A DNA stretch of 19,054 bases from CAZFAP01 sp964516325. Lineage in GTDB: Bacteria; Auribacterota; JABMQX01. The stretch covers positions 1 through 19,054 of the forward strand of contig CAZFAP010000090.1 in the NCBI GenBank assembly GCA_964516325.1. Reading direction: 5' to 3'. Positions within the stretch are counted from its first letter, which is position 1. Each line of letters begins with the position of its first letter. Under the pieces are notes generated by a model that was given only the letters and a program-made list of their open reading frames with translations, was not told the DNA's origin and did no database searches. Of this stretch, positions 5,633-13,062 are shown piece after piece. The position numbers and the translations under genes were made by a program.

Positions 5633-6838
5633 TCACTGGGTTTTGACCAGGAAAGCGCTTACTTCGTACCCCGCGACTTTGTTCTCTTCGATGGTGAAAA
5701 GCGCCCTCTTCCAATGGCCGCCGGTGGTTTCGTCAATCTCATCCATGTCCGAGACATCGTAATACCTGACTACGAATGTCGGGGCTGCCGCAGGTTGCCC
5801 TTCTTTGCCGGTGAAGTCAACGCGGAACTTCATCTTCGCTCCCTGAGGCCAGGGCGAGACAAGATCGGCGCAGACCACAGCCTCCACGTGGCGGACATTC
5901 TCCTTACTGTCGAGCTTGGCTGCCGTTATCACAACGATGGGGAAGCCCTCCCGGAGGACCTCTGAAATCTGAGTTTCGCCTGTCTCCGGGGAGGGGTCTG
6001 TCTTCTGACCTTCGAACGCAACCCGCGGGAGAGCCTTCTCATCAGCAACGGGCTGGTAGCGCTTCGGGAAGGGCTGCGAAAGTTTCGCGGCTTCCGCGAT
6101 GATGGCTCGTTGTCGCCATTTCTTCAGCTCCGCTTGTATGCTGGCAGTCTCACTCTTGAGGGTCTCAATCTGGCCGTTGACTTCAACAAGCTTCTTCTCG
6201 TAGCTCTCAACCGTGACTTTCGTTAGCTCCTCCGCCTTTTTCCGCTCGATCTCGATTTGTTTCCTTTGTCCCTCGATCTGTTTGACCTGAAGCTTTACGT
6301 CAGCCTTTTCCTGCTCAAGTTTGGAGCGCTCCCGCTGCAACTGCTCGAAGCCAAAGTGTACCTGCTGAAGCGTCTTCGTTATCTGCTCGAGATGAACTTT
6401 AACCTCCGCGTTGGCGGGGTCAATTTCGAGGTACTGCTTGTAGAGGATGCTTGCAGGTTCGAGCTTCCCCTCCTCAAAAAGTGCGTCTGCGCGTTCTTTC
6501 AAGGAGCGGAGTCGGATTCTGGCGAGAAAATCATCGGCGTCCTTGCGGAAGCGCGAGTTTGGAAACCTGCGGACGTGCTCGCTGAAGGTCTGCTCGGCAT
6601 CGAGGTAGTTGCGGGAGTCATAATGGTACTTCGCAATGAAAAAGAGCGATTCTTCCGCGTATTGCGAGTCGGGATATTGCCGGACGATTTGTCTATGAAG
6701 GAGAAACGCCCTGTCTGTCTTTCCTGCGGCTTCGGCGGACTTCGCATCATTGAACAATTGGCTGACGGTTTGAGCCTGTCCCCAAGAAGCCAGAAGCATG
6801 AAACAGAAGACTGCCGGAAAGAATGATCTCTTGAACAC
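5633..6838 (-). CDS. Secreted TPR/coiled-coil protein of unknown function
   Basis: 401 residues from a GTG at 6838; GGAGGTGA (6844-6851) sits five bases upstream and decides this start. An in-frame ATG further up has no such site and would bury the signal peptide. Residues 1-22 form a Sec signal peptide (VFKRSFFPAVFCFMLLASWG, then QAQ) with likely cleavage near 22-24. Residues 25-145 hold TPR-like helical repeats of the YbgF/BamD style (AGKTDRAFLLHRQIVRQYPD; NYLDAEQTFSEHVRRFPNS; EGKLEPASILYKQYLEIDP). Residues about 155-250 form a long heptad-rich coiled coil with many Glu, Lys and Gln. Residues 270-401 look like a beta-rich domain (VVITAAKLD, PTFVVRYYDV, KVAGYEVSAFLVKTQ). This suits a periplasmic scaffold or adaptor. 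It is cotranscribed with the rhomboid and divergent from the ARPP-1 lipoprotein. I do not recognise the C-terminal domain. Confidence 0.75.
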   Translation of the reverse strand: MFKRSFFPAVFCFMLLASWGQAQTVSQLFNDAKSAEAAGKTDRAFLLHRQIVRQYPDSQYAEESLFFIAKYHYDSRNYLDAEQTFSEHVRRFPNSRFRKDADDFLARIRLRSLKERADALFEEGKLEPASILYKQYLEIDPANAEVKVHLEQITKTLQQVHFGFEQLQRERSKLEQEKADVKLQVKQIEGQRKQIEIERKKAEELTKVTVESYEKKLVEVNGQIETLKSETASIQAELKKWRQRAIIAEAAKLSQPFPKRYQPVADEKALPRVAFEGQKTDPSPETGETQISEVLREGFPIVVITAAKLDSKENVRHVEAVVCADLVSPWPQGAKMKFRVDFTGKEGQPAAAPTFVVRYYDVSDMDEIDETTGGHWKRALFTIEENKVAGYEVSAFLVKTQ

Positions 6839-6843
6839 TTCCC

Positions 6844-6851
6844 TCACCTCC
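6844..6851 (-). promoter_or_regulatory. Ribosome binding site that fixes a GTG start
   Basis: GGAGGTGA on the minus strand, five bases before GTG 6838-6836. It supports GTG initiation of the TPR/coiled-coil protein and places the start directly before the signal peptide. Confidence 0.8.
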
Positions 6852-6865
6852 AAGTGCTTGTGCCG

Positions 6866-6887
6866 GGCGCCGAAATATGTTGGCGCC
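6866..6887. repeat. GGCGCC inverted pair in the divergent leader
   Basis: Two copies of the self-complementary hexamer GGCGCC (6866-6871 and 6882-6887) flank ten A/T-rich bases. It can form a six-pair hairpin in the 5' leader of the TPR gene, or be a site for a dimeric regulator. It lies in the 223-bp region shared by the divergent TPR and ARPP-1 genes. No strong promoter was found there by eye. Confidence 0.3.
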
Positions 6888-7061
6888 GCTGGAATGGAAC
6901 GGCCGGGTTCCAATGTCCCCAAAATTCCCTGCGCGGTGGTTTTAGCAAAAAGTGTGCCCTCTTTGACCATTTCTGCGGAACATTTCCGGCGACACGCGGT
7001 CTAAAACAATTGAAACGGTCGGAAACATTCTGCGCTACAAGGATACTTCAGGAGGCAGCCA

Positions 7062-8132
7062 ATGGCAAGGCATCAATTGCTCGTGACAATAGCTTTTACG
7101 GGTTTGGTCTGTCTGGGAGCGTGCGTTTCGGTGCCCGGCGCGTACCTCGACCAAGATTACGACCAACTTTCGCCTCCATCTCCCGAGCCAATTGTCCCGC
7201 CGCGTCCCGTGCCCCACAACGAGATTTCCGAACTGATCTCAAGGGTACATATTGGAAGACCGTGGGCCACGAGAAACTTAACGATATTCCCTCTGGTGGT
7301 CGCGGGACCGGGGGCGCGATTTGACTGTAAGACACTTCAGGAAAGCCTGTCCAGAGGGTATATCGAAGTCCTTGAGGAAAAATCCCCCGAAGTCGGAGGG
7401 GTTCTGGTGCGCAACAATTCGCCGCACCACATTTTTCTCATGGCGGGCGAGGCAATCGAGGGTGGGAAGCAGAATCGCCTCATCTCGGAGGATGTGCTCC
7501 TTGGTCCTCACGGGAGGGTTGTTCGCGTGCCGGTTTATTGCATTGAAAAGGGACGTTGGTCGGAGGGAGAGGGGCAATTCCGTTCGGGCCGTTTCGCGGC
7601 GCCGACGGAGGTGCGGAAGCTCGCCCGAGAGAAGGCGAGTCAAAATGCTTTGTGGGACACCGTGGACGGCCTGCTGACCGGCACTCGGACTCGGTCCGAG
7701 AACGAGAACCTCGCGGCGGTCTATGAGAATGAGGAGGTGGCGAGGGAGATCGCTTCCTATCGTCGGGAAATGCGCATCCCTCTCCACAGGACGGTCGGGT
7801 GCGTGGTGGTCGTGAACGGCCGCATCGTAGGGTGCGACGTTTTCGGGTCGCCGGAGCTTTTCGAGAACCTCTGGCCAAAGCTGCTCGATAGCTACGCTCT
7901 CGACGCCGTAACTGGGTATAAGCACCTCGAGCGATGGCCTGCGCCGCCTTCGGAAGAGGAGGTGAGGCGGTTCCTTGACCGCGTGTTTCGCGCATCCTTC
8001 CGGGAAAGGAGCGGCACAGACCTCGGACGAATTGTCGAGATTTCTAACAGTGGAATAGAGGGCGAAGGATTGGTTTTCAGAGGAGAAGTTGTTCACGCAC
8101 ACCTGACGCCGCGGCGTGAAGTGAGGTTTTGA
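7062..8132 (+). CDS. ARPP-1-type (DUF6569-like) domain lipoprotein
   Basis: 356 residues; ATG preceded by AGGAGG at a normal distance. Residues 1-21 are a lipoprotein signal with lipobox L18-G19-A20-C21, so the protein should be lipid-anchored in the envelope. A Pro-rich linker (about 36-51, PPSPEPIVPPRPVP) follows. Residues 55-290 match what I remember of the ARPP-1 domain (ARG and Rhodanese-Phosphatase-superfamily-associated protein): an amino-terminal TIFPLVV strand, then the signature AGEAIEGGKQNRLISEDVLL (128-147) and VPVYCIEKGRW (156-166), then an NLAAVY segment and a C-terminal VVVNGRIVGCDVFGSPELF strand. The biochemical activity of this family is not established as far as I know. It is divergent from the TPR/rhomboid operon and is followed 154 bases later by the VIT-VWA gene on the same strand. 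Domain assignment is from memory of motifs. Confidence 0.75.
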   Translation: MARHQLLVTIAFTGLVCLGACVSVPGAYLDQDYDQLSPPSPEPIVPPRPVPHNEISELISRVHIGRPWATRNLTIFPLVVAGPGARFDCKTLQESLSRGYIEVLEEKSPEVGGVLVRNNSPHHIFLMAGEAIEGGKQNRLISEDVLLGPHGRVVRVPVYCIEKGRWSEGEGQFRSGRFAAPTEVRKLAREKASQNALWDTVDGLLTGTRTRSENENLAAVYENEEVAREIASYRREMRIPLHRTVGCVVVVNGRIVGCDVFGSPELFENLWPKLLDSYALDAVTGYKHLERWPAPPSEEEVRRFLDRVFRASFRERSGTDLGRIVEISNSGIEGEGLVFRGEVVHAHLTPRREVRF

Positions 8133-8273
8133 GCCGGATTGGCAGGCGTGCGGTCGCCGCATGAGCCTTCGCGGCTTTAATCGAGAGCATTGGGTCGGAA
8201 AAGAGGAACCACATTTGTCGCGGCTTCTCTCAGACGCGTTGAGGGACCGGCCGAATGAAGAGCCAAATTCAAT

Positions 8274-8280
8274 AGGAGGG
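8274..8280 (+). promoter_or_regulatory. Ribosome binding site deciding the VIT-VWA start
   Basis: AGGAGGG lies six bases before ATG 8287. An in-frame ATG at 8161 would add 42 non-conserved residues ahead of the signal peptide and has no comparable site, so 8287 is chosen. Confidence 0.75.
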
Positions 8281-8286
8281 ATTCAC

Positions 8287-10830
8287 ATGAAAGCAAGAAG
8301 GTGGTTTTTCGGGTGGATTGTGGCGGTGTTGGCTGTCGTGCTGCCGGGGATGTGTCTCCCGGCGGGGATGCTGATTCCAAAGGATGAATCGCTGCCACCG
8401 CTTGGCATCGAGTACCTGCGGGTCAAGGCGGAAATCACGGAAGGCGCCGCGGAGACGCACGTGGAGCAGGCGTTCCGAAATACTACGGATAGGGCGCTGG
8501 AGGCGACGTACGTCTTCCCGATGCCGAAGGGAGCGGCGATCAAAGAGTTCGCCATGTACATCGGGGGGAAGAGGATGACGGCGGAGCTTCTCGACGCCGC
8601 GAAGGCGAAGCAGATTTACCAGGACATTGTCCGTCGAGCCAAGGACCCGGCTCTTCTGGAGTACATCGGGGGGCAGATTTTCCGTGTGAGCGTCTTCCCT
8701 GTCCCGCCAAACGACCTCCAGAAAATTGAATTGGATTATTCGCAGCCGATAGACTTCGACTCCGGTCTGCGGCGGTACGCTTTTCCGCTTCGCATCGGCG
8801 AGAAATTCTCGACGACGCTGAAGGATTTCTCCGTGGCGGCGCACATTTCCTCAAAGATTCCAATCGGGAGCGTTTACTCGCCGTCACACACGATCAGCAC
8901 GAGCCGCAAAGGGGACAATGAGGCGACGGTCGGATGCGAGCAGGACAGAAGCAGCCTCGACCGGGATTTCGTCCTTTATTACGCCCTCTCCGAGAAAGAA
9001 TTTGGGCTGAGCGTGATGGCGCATCGAACGGGCGCGGACGGATATTTCATGCTGATGATTGCTCCGAAGAACGTCGTGGAGGAATCGCAGATTGTCAAGA
9101 AAGACGTCTGCTTCGTGATGGACACTTCGGGGAGCATGTCCGGAGAGAAAATCAAGCAGACGAGAGCCGCGCTCCTTTTCTGTATCAACAGCCTCAACAA
9201 GGGCGACCGGTTCAATATCATCCGCTTCGCCACGGATGTGAATGCTTTCAAGGAAACCCTCGTCGAGGTCAACGACGAGACGATTGCCCAGGCAAAGGAG
9301 TTCGTCGAGAAGATGGACGCGGCAGGCGGCACGGACATCGCGTCTGCCCTCGAGAAAGCCCTATCGGCAGCAACGAAGGAAGGGCGGCCGTACCTGATTG
9401 TCTTCCTGACGGACGGTAAGCCGACGGTCGGCATGACCGACGAGCAGCAGATTATCAGAGCCGTCGCCGAGAAGAATAAAGCGGGCGTTCGGCTGTTCGC
9501 CTTTGGAGCTGGCTACGACGTGAACACGCGGCTGCTTGACACGCTTGCCGCAGAGAACAAGGGAGTCGCGGAATACGTCGAGCCGAGGGAGGACATCGAG
9601 GTCAAAGTCTCGGGCTTCTATGCGAAAGCGAGCAATCCGGTTCTGGCGTCTCCGCAGCTCTTCTTCGGCGATAAAGTGAACACATTCGAAATCTATCCGA
9701 AGGAGCTTCCGGACCTGTTCAAAGGAAGCCAGGTGCTCGTGCTCGGGAAATACTCCAGTCAAGGAGATGTTGCGGTAACGCTTTCGGGAAAAGTCAACGA
9801 TGAGAAGAAGAGCTTCGTGTATGAGACGACTTTCCCGGAGCGAGAGGAAAAGAACGATTTTGTCGAAAGGCTCTGGGCGACGAGAAAGGTCGGCTATCTC
9901 CTCGAACAAATCCGCCTTCATGGCGAGGAGAAAGAACTGAAGGATGAGGTCATGCGACTCAGCAAGGAGTACGGCATCGTTACGCCGTACACGTCTTACC
10001 TGATCGTGGAAGATGAACCGCGCGTCGCGACAGGGCAGCCTCCGGTTAGTTTGGAGTTGAGACGGCGCGGTGAACGAGGTGATGGCCGCATGGGCGGTGG
10101 CGTCTCGGGCGCGGATGCCCTGACGACAGGCAGGGTGCGCGACGTCGATGCGGGCAGCTATGGACGAGCGGAGGGCGCCGAGCGCGGTCGGGACGCTGCT
10201 TGGGGGACTTTTTATGCTGCCAAGCCTGTTTCACCTGATGCGAGGGCGCCGGCTGGGGCTGGGGTGGCGGCTGGCACAGGGCGTGCCCACGAAAGCGAAG
10301 AAGCCGCGAAGGCTGTGCCGCTTCTCAGCACGGGGGGAGCGGACGACGAGAAGAGGTTCAAAGCCTATACCGCTGGGGTGGACAAAATCGCCGAGAGGAG
10401 CGGCGAAACAAAGGCGGGTGCGCAACCTGGATTCGCCTATTCGGCGGAAGGATTGACCGAGGACTTCAAGAGCATTGACGGCGACGTCGGCGTGATGATG
10501 AGCAAAGCCGTCCGCGGGATGAAGGAAGCGGGGCTTGACAGATATGGCAACAAGCCTCTTCCGCTCAGGAATATCAACAAGCGGAACTTCTATCAAATCC
10601 GGGGCGTCTGGGTGGACGGTGAGTTCGCCGAGAAGATGCCCACGATCAACGTGAAATTCGGCTCGGACGCTTACTTCAAGCTCCTCGAGCTGAAACCGGA
10701 ACTGAAAGACATCCTGAGTCTTGGTGATCGTCTCATCGTCACGGTTGACGGCAAAGCGATTTTCATCGCGGAGGACGTGAAAGACTTCATCTCCGTCGAG
10801 GAACTGGAAAAGGCTCTCAAGAAAGCTTGA
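8287..10830 (+). CDS. Secreted VIT-VWA domain protein
   Basis: 847 residues. Residues 1-27 are a signal peptide (MKARRWFFGWIVAVLAVVLP, then GMCLPAG). Residues about 33-165 form a VIT domain as in inter-alpha-trypsin inhibitor heavy chains: VEQAFRNTTDRALEATYVFP, the MYIGGKRMTAEL strand, and IFRVSVFPVPPNDLQKIELDY. Residues 271-440 are a von Willebrand A domain with a complete metal-ion site: D279-T-S281-G-S283, GGTD (347-350) and LTDG (375-378). A C-terminal strand-rich part (455-575) ends in the family segment YGIVTPYTSYLIVEDEP. Residues 585-680 are low-complexity, rich in Gly, Ala and Arg, followed by a conserved-looking tail (about 715-847) ending in a strand VDGKAIFIAEDV. VIT-VWA proteins are usually cell-surface or periplasmic adhesion/ligand-binding proteins; no LPXTG-like or terminal membrane anchor is visible. 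Its neighbours suggest an envelope module with the ARPP-1 lipoprotein. Confidence 0.9.
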   Translation: MKARRWFFGWIVAVLAVVLPGMCLPAGMLIPKDESLPPLGIEYLRVKAEITEGAAETHVEQAFRNTTDRALEATYVFPMPKGAAIKEFAMYIGGKRMTAELLDAAKAKQIYQDIVRRAKDPALLEYIGGQIFRVSVFPVPPNDLQKIELDYSQPIDFDSGLRRYAFPLRIGEKFSTTLKDFSVAAHISSKIPIGSVYSPSHTISTSRKGDNEATVGCEQDRSSLDRDFVLYYALSEKEFGLSVMAHRTGADGYFMLMIAPKNVVEESQIVKKDVCFVMDTSGSMSGEKIKQTRAALLFCINSLNKGDRFNIIRFATDVNAFKETLVEVNDETIAQAKEFVEKMDAAGGTDIASALEKALSAATKEGRPYLIVFLTDGKPTVGMTDEQQIIRAVAEKNKAGVRLFAFGAGYDVNTRLLDTLAAENKGVAEYVEPREDIEVKVSGFYAKASNPVLASPQLFFGDKVNTFEIYPKELPDLFKGSQVLVLGKYSSQGDVAVTLSGKVNDEKKSFVYETTFPEREEKNDFVERLWATRKVGYLLEQIRLHGEEKELKDEVMRLSKEYGIVTPYTSYLIVEDEPRVATGQPPVSLELRRRGERGDGRMGGGVSGADALTTGRVRDVDAGSYGRAEGAERGRDAAWGTFYAAKPVSPDARAPAGAGVAAGTGRAHESEEAAKAVPLLSTGGADDEKRFKAYTAGVDKIAERSGETKAGAQPGFAYSAEGLTEDFKSIDGDVGVMMSKAVRGMKEAGLDRYGNKPLPLRNINKRNFYQIRGVWVDGEFAEKMPTINVKFGSDAYFKLLELKPELKDILSLGDRLIVTVDGKAIFIAEDVKDFISVEELEKALKKA

Positions 10831-10842
10831 TGCAGGGATGAA

Positions 10843-10898
10843 GCCGGGTCGGTTTTGAGTGCCGTGCATCCGCGGGTCGTACTCAAAGCCGGCCCGGC
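10843..10898 (+). terminator. 18-bp hairpin after the VIT-VWA gene
   Basis: Bases 10843-10860 pair with 10881-10898 over all 18 positions, using two G-U wobbles (10849/10892 and 10853/10888), with a 20-base loop. It begins 12 bases after the stop codon. Instead of a T-run it is followed by CTCTATATATGG, so it may act as a weak terminator or as an mRNA 3'-end stabiliser. Confidence 0.55.
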
Positions 10899-11063
10899 TC
10901 TATATATGGTGGTGAGCGCGGCAGAAAGGTTTTCTGGCGAGCGAGATCGCTGCGGACAGCGCGAATCGGCGGTGGTGCGCGAAACATTCAGTGTTATGTC
11001 ACGGCAGTTGCGCGAGGCTTTGCAGTCGGCACAACGAACGGAGCATGACAGGGAGGAGACAGC

Positions 11064-11588
11064 ATGAAGGGTGTAAGTCTATTATTCCGCGCTATGGGTG
11101 TTGCGATTGTGGCGGCGACATTGTTGTATCTGAAGGTCGCTCAGCCGGAAGAGCGGTACGATTTCCGAAATTCTCAGGCGTATAAGGAACTTTCGGAAGC
11201 CGAAAGGCAAAAGCTGGAAAAAGTCTATCAGGACATGGTTCTTCTGTGGGGAGCGCTCGACATGTACGCCGACCATAACGACGGAAAGGTGCCGGAATCG
11301 CTTGATGAGTTAGTCCCGAGATATTTGAAGAGATTACCGAAGGACCCGTTCGCGACGGAGGCGACGGCAAAAGAGGCGACGACTCACGGGTATGTTCCGT
11401 CGAGAAAGGGATTCGGGTACAGGTACAAGAAAGGGTCGCCGGGGAACCGGGCGTGGGTCATCAGCAGCGTCGGGTTGCCGAACTTCCCATTTCTCGCGGA
11501 GCGAGGAAACATCGGCTTGTATATCTGCAAGGGCGTCTGGATTTCGGGCATAAACCCCATGCTGATGAAGGACCGGAGAGCCGAGTAG
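11064..11588 (+). CDS. GspG-like pseudopilin-related membrane protein with atypical N-terminus
   Basis: 174 residues; ATG preceded by GGGAGGAG. Residues 4-25 form a single N-terminal membrane helix (VSLLFRAMGVAIVAATLLYL). Residues 45-135 resemble the GspG-type globular domain: a helix ending MVLLWGALDMYADHNDGKVP, then SLDELVPRYLKRLPKDPFA and GFGYRYKK and WVISSVGLP, equal to the family order of long helix, TLEDLV..YLKxxPKDPWG, GYxY and Y-SLG. Missing is the prepilin peptidase signal: there is no G-F-T-L-I-E junction and no Glu at position +5 of the helix. It may therefore be a membrane-anchored derivative, not a processed pseudopilin. It is the third plus-strand envelope gene after ARPP-1 and VIT-VWA, separated by 233 bases and a hairpin. 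The window also encodes a lone GspF-like protein at 3013-4305. Confidence 0.65.
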   Translation: MKGVSLLFRAMGVAIVAATLLYLKVAQPEERYDFRNSQAYKELSEAERQKLEKVYQDMVLLWGALDMYADHNDGKVPESLDELVPRYLKRLPKDPFATEATAKEATTHGYVPSRKGFGYRYKKGSPGNRAWVISSVGLPNFPFLAERGNIGLYICKGVWISGINPMLMKDRRAE

Positions 11589-11838
11589 GCTGTTGGAGAG
11601 AGCTGCCGGCATCTCCGCCGCCCCGTGTTCACCGGACGAAGGCGAATGCGGGGAGAACTTCGGTTTTTGCTTCACGGATCGGCTTTCTGTGAACCGCTCC
11701 GGTGGGTGCGATGTCATGAAGAGAAGTCCTCCAATCAGAAGAGCTTGGACACTCTGTGGCCGAGGTGACTGCACCTATTGTCCGGAATCCAATATGTGAT
11801 CCCGGCGGTGTCTCCCACGTGGCGGCCTTTCTTTGGTC

Positions 11839-11868
11839 TTGCCCTCTTACACCCTGTTTGGCTAACAT
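11839..11868 (+). promoter_or_regulatory. Possible promoter of the SIR2-like gene
   Basis: TTGCCC (11839-11844), 18 bases, TAACAT (11863-11868). Partial matches to both boxes. Transcription would start about 75 bases before the ATG at 11950 and would include the 11879-11896 hairpin in the leader. Confidence 0.35.
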
Positions 11869-11871
11869 ACG

Positions 11872-11896
11872 AAAAAAGAGCCCTTCCGTGCGGGCT
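11872..11896 (-). terminator. Rho-independent terminator-like hairpin facing left
   Basis: AGCCC (11879-11883) and GGGCT (11892-11896) form a five-pair stem with an eight-base loop. On the minus strand the stem is followed by one C and TTTTTT (complement of A 11872-11877). No minus-strand gene lies to the right for it to terminate, which makes it a possible relic or the end of an antisense transcript. The short stem makes the call moderate. Confidence 0.4.
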
Positions 11897-11949
11897 GGCC
11901 GCCCGGTTGGCGCTGGCTGGGAGCGGATGCTATGGATTAGGGGTGATCA

Positions 11950-13023
11950 ATGAGCAGGACGGTCTTCATTTTGGGTGCAGGCGCATCGAAAAGCGCGGGG
12001 GCACCTGTGATGAACGACTTTCTCGACGTGGCTGAGAGGCTCCACTGGTCGGGGCAGGCGGCGGACTCCAAGGAGCATTTCGAGTTGGTCTTCGAGGGCT
12101 TGTCGCGCCTCCAGGAAACGCAATCCAAGTTCGGCTTACCCTTCCGGAACATCGAGGAGGCGTTCGCCGCGTTCGAGATGGCAGGGATCGTCGGGAGACT
12201 TGGAGGGATGGACCGGGGAAGTATAGGCCGTCTCCCCTCGGCAATGAGGCGTCTCATATGGCGCACCCTGGAGCTGACGATCCCGTTTACGGCCGACTCG
12301 CAGGCCATACATCCCCCCTTGGAGTATGCCCACTTAGTCCAACTTATTAAGGCCATTGACCGGGGTCGGCCCTGGGACCGTTCGTCCGTAGTTACGTTCA
12401 ACTACGATCTCGCTCTGGACTACGCCGTGCAGTGCGATGGGACCCGGGTAGACTATTGCCTTGGAGACAGCAACTTGGGCCATGGAGCGCGTGTCATGAA
12501 GCTGCACGGCTCGCTTAACTGGAAGTTCTGCCAGGAATGCGGAAAGCTCGAAGAGTGGCAGCTTCAAGACTACTTCTCGAAGCTGACGCGCACGGGTCCT
12601 TTCCCGGACCGGGTCAAGCTTGAGGTGGCCCTGCGCATCTCCGGCCAGACCCACGGGTGCGGGGCCCGTCTTGAGCCCTTCATCGTCCCCCCGACTTGGA
12701 ACAAGACCATGCACAGGACCCACCTGGCCAAAGTATGGGCCGCCGCCGCCGAGGAACTCGCCGACGCAAGGGAGATAATAGTGATCGGCTACTCGCTGCC
12801 TGAAACCGATGTGTTCTTCAGGCACCTGATGGCATTGGGCACCGTCGGAACGACCAGGGTCCAGAAGTTCTGGGTCTTCGATCCGGAGGAGAAGGTCCGG
12901 GAGAAATTCGAACGCATCTTGGGGCCTGCGGTCACGGAGCGGTTCAAGTTCCATGAGATGAAGTTTGGCGACGCTATCCGGCATCTGGAAAAGAACCTCG
13001 AGCGCACCCCGGCCGTCCCGTAG
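11950..13023 (+). CDS. SIR2-like NAD-binding protein (prokaryotic defence-type SIR2_2)
   Basis: 357 residues; ATG after an AGGGGTGA site. The N-terminus FILGAGASKSAGAP (6-19) is the Rossmann NAD-binding loop of the sirtuin fold. FNYDLALD (150-157, N151 and D153) and LHGSLNW (185-191, H186) are the catalytic motifs. VIGYSLPETDVFFRHLM (278-294) is the C-terminal strand-helix typical of stand-alone SIR2-like proteins. A CxxC at C194/C197 and HGCG around C237 suggest a partial zinc site. Known: many bacterial SIR2-like proteins are NAD-depleting effectors in phage defence (for example in Thoeris, DSR and pAgo-linked systems) and are not deacetylases. No partner such as TIR, HerA or Argonaute is encoded here, so it would be a stand-alone type or have lost its partner. 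A YgiT-type gene follows after 39 bases. A defence role is inference. Confidence 0.8.
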   Translation: MSRTVFILGAGASKSAGAPVMNDFLDVAERLHWSGQAADSKEHFELVFEGLSRLQETQSKFGLPFRNIEEAFAAFEMAGIVGRLGGMDRGSIGRLPSAMRRLIWRTLELTIPFTADSQAIHPPLEYAHLVQLIKAIDRGRPWDRSSVVTFNYDLALDYAVQCDGTRVDYCLGDSNLGHGARVMKLHGSLNWKFCQECGKLEEWQLQDYFSKLTRTGPFPDRVKLEVALRISGQTHGCGARLEPFIVPPTWNKTMHRTHLAKVWAAAAEELADAREIIVIGYSLPETDVFFRHLMALGTVGTTRVQKFWVFDPEEKVREKFERILGPAVTERFKFHEMKFGDAIRHLEKNLERTPAVP

Positions 13024-13062
13024 ACCCCGCGTAGCCGAGGGGGCGCAGAAGCAGGCCGAACA

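Larger units (their letters stand above)
11589..11949. other. 361-bp region before the SIR2 gene
   Basis: No supportable gene. It contains a possible promoter for the SIR2-like gene (11839-11868) and a hairpin with a six-A tract reading as a terminator on the minus strand (11872-11896). The left part shows no structure I can name. Confidence 0.5.

Noticed and set aside
10060..10330. Possible frameshifted segment in the VIT-VWA gene, because of the Gly/Ala/Arg-rich run
   Set aside because: The frame remains open on both sides and low-complexity Ala/Gly/Arg linkers at this place are common in the family, so a frameshift is not needed.
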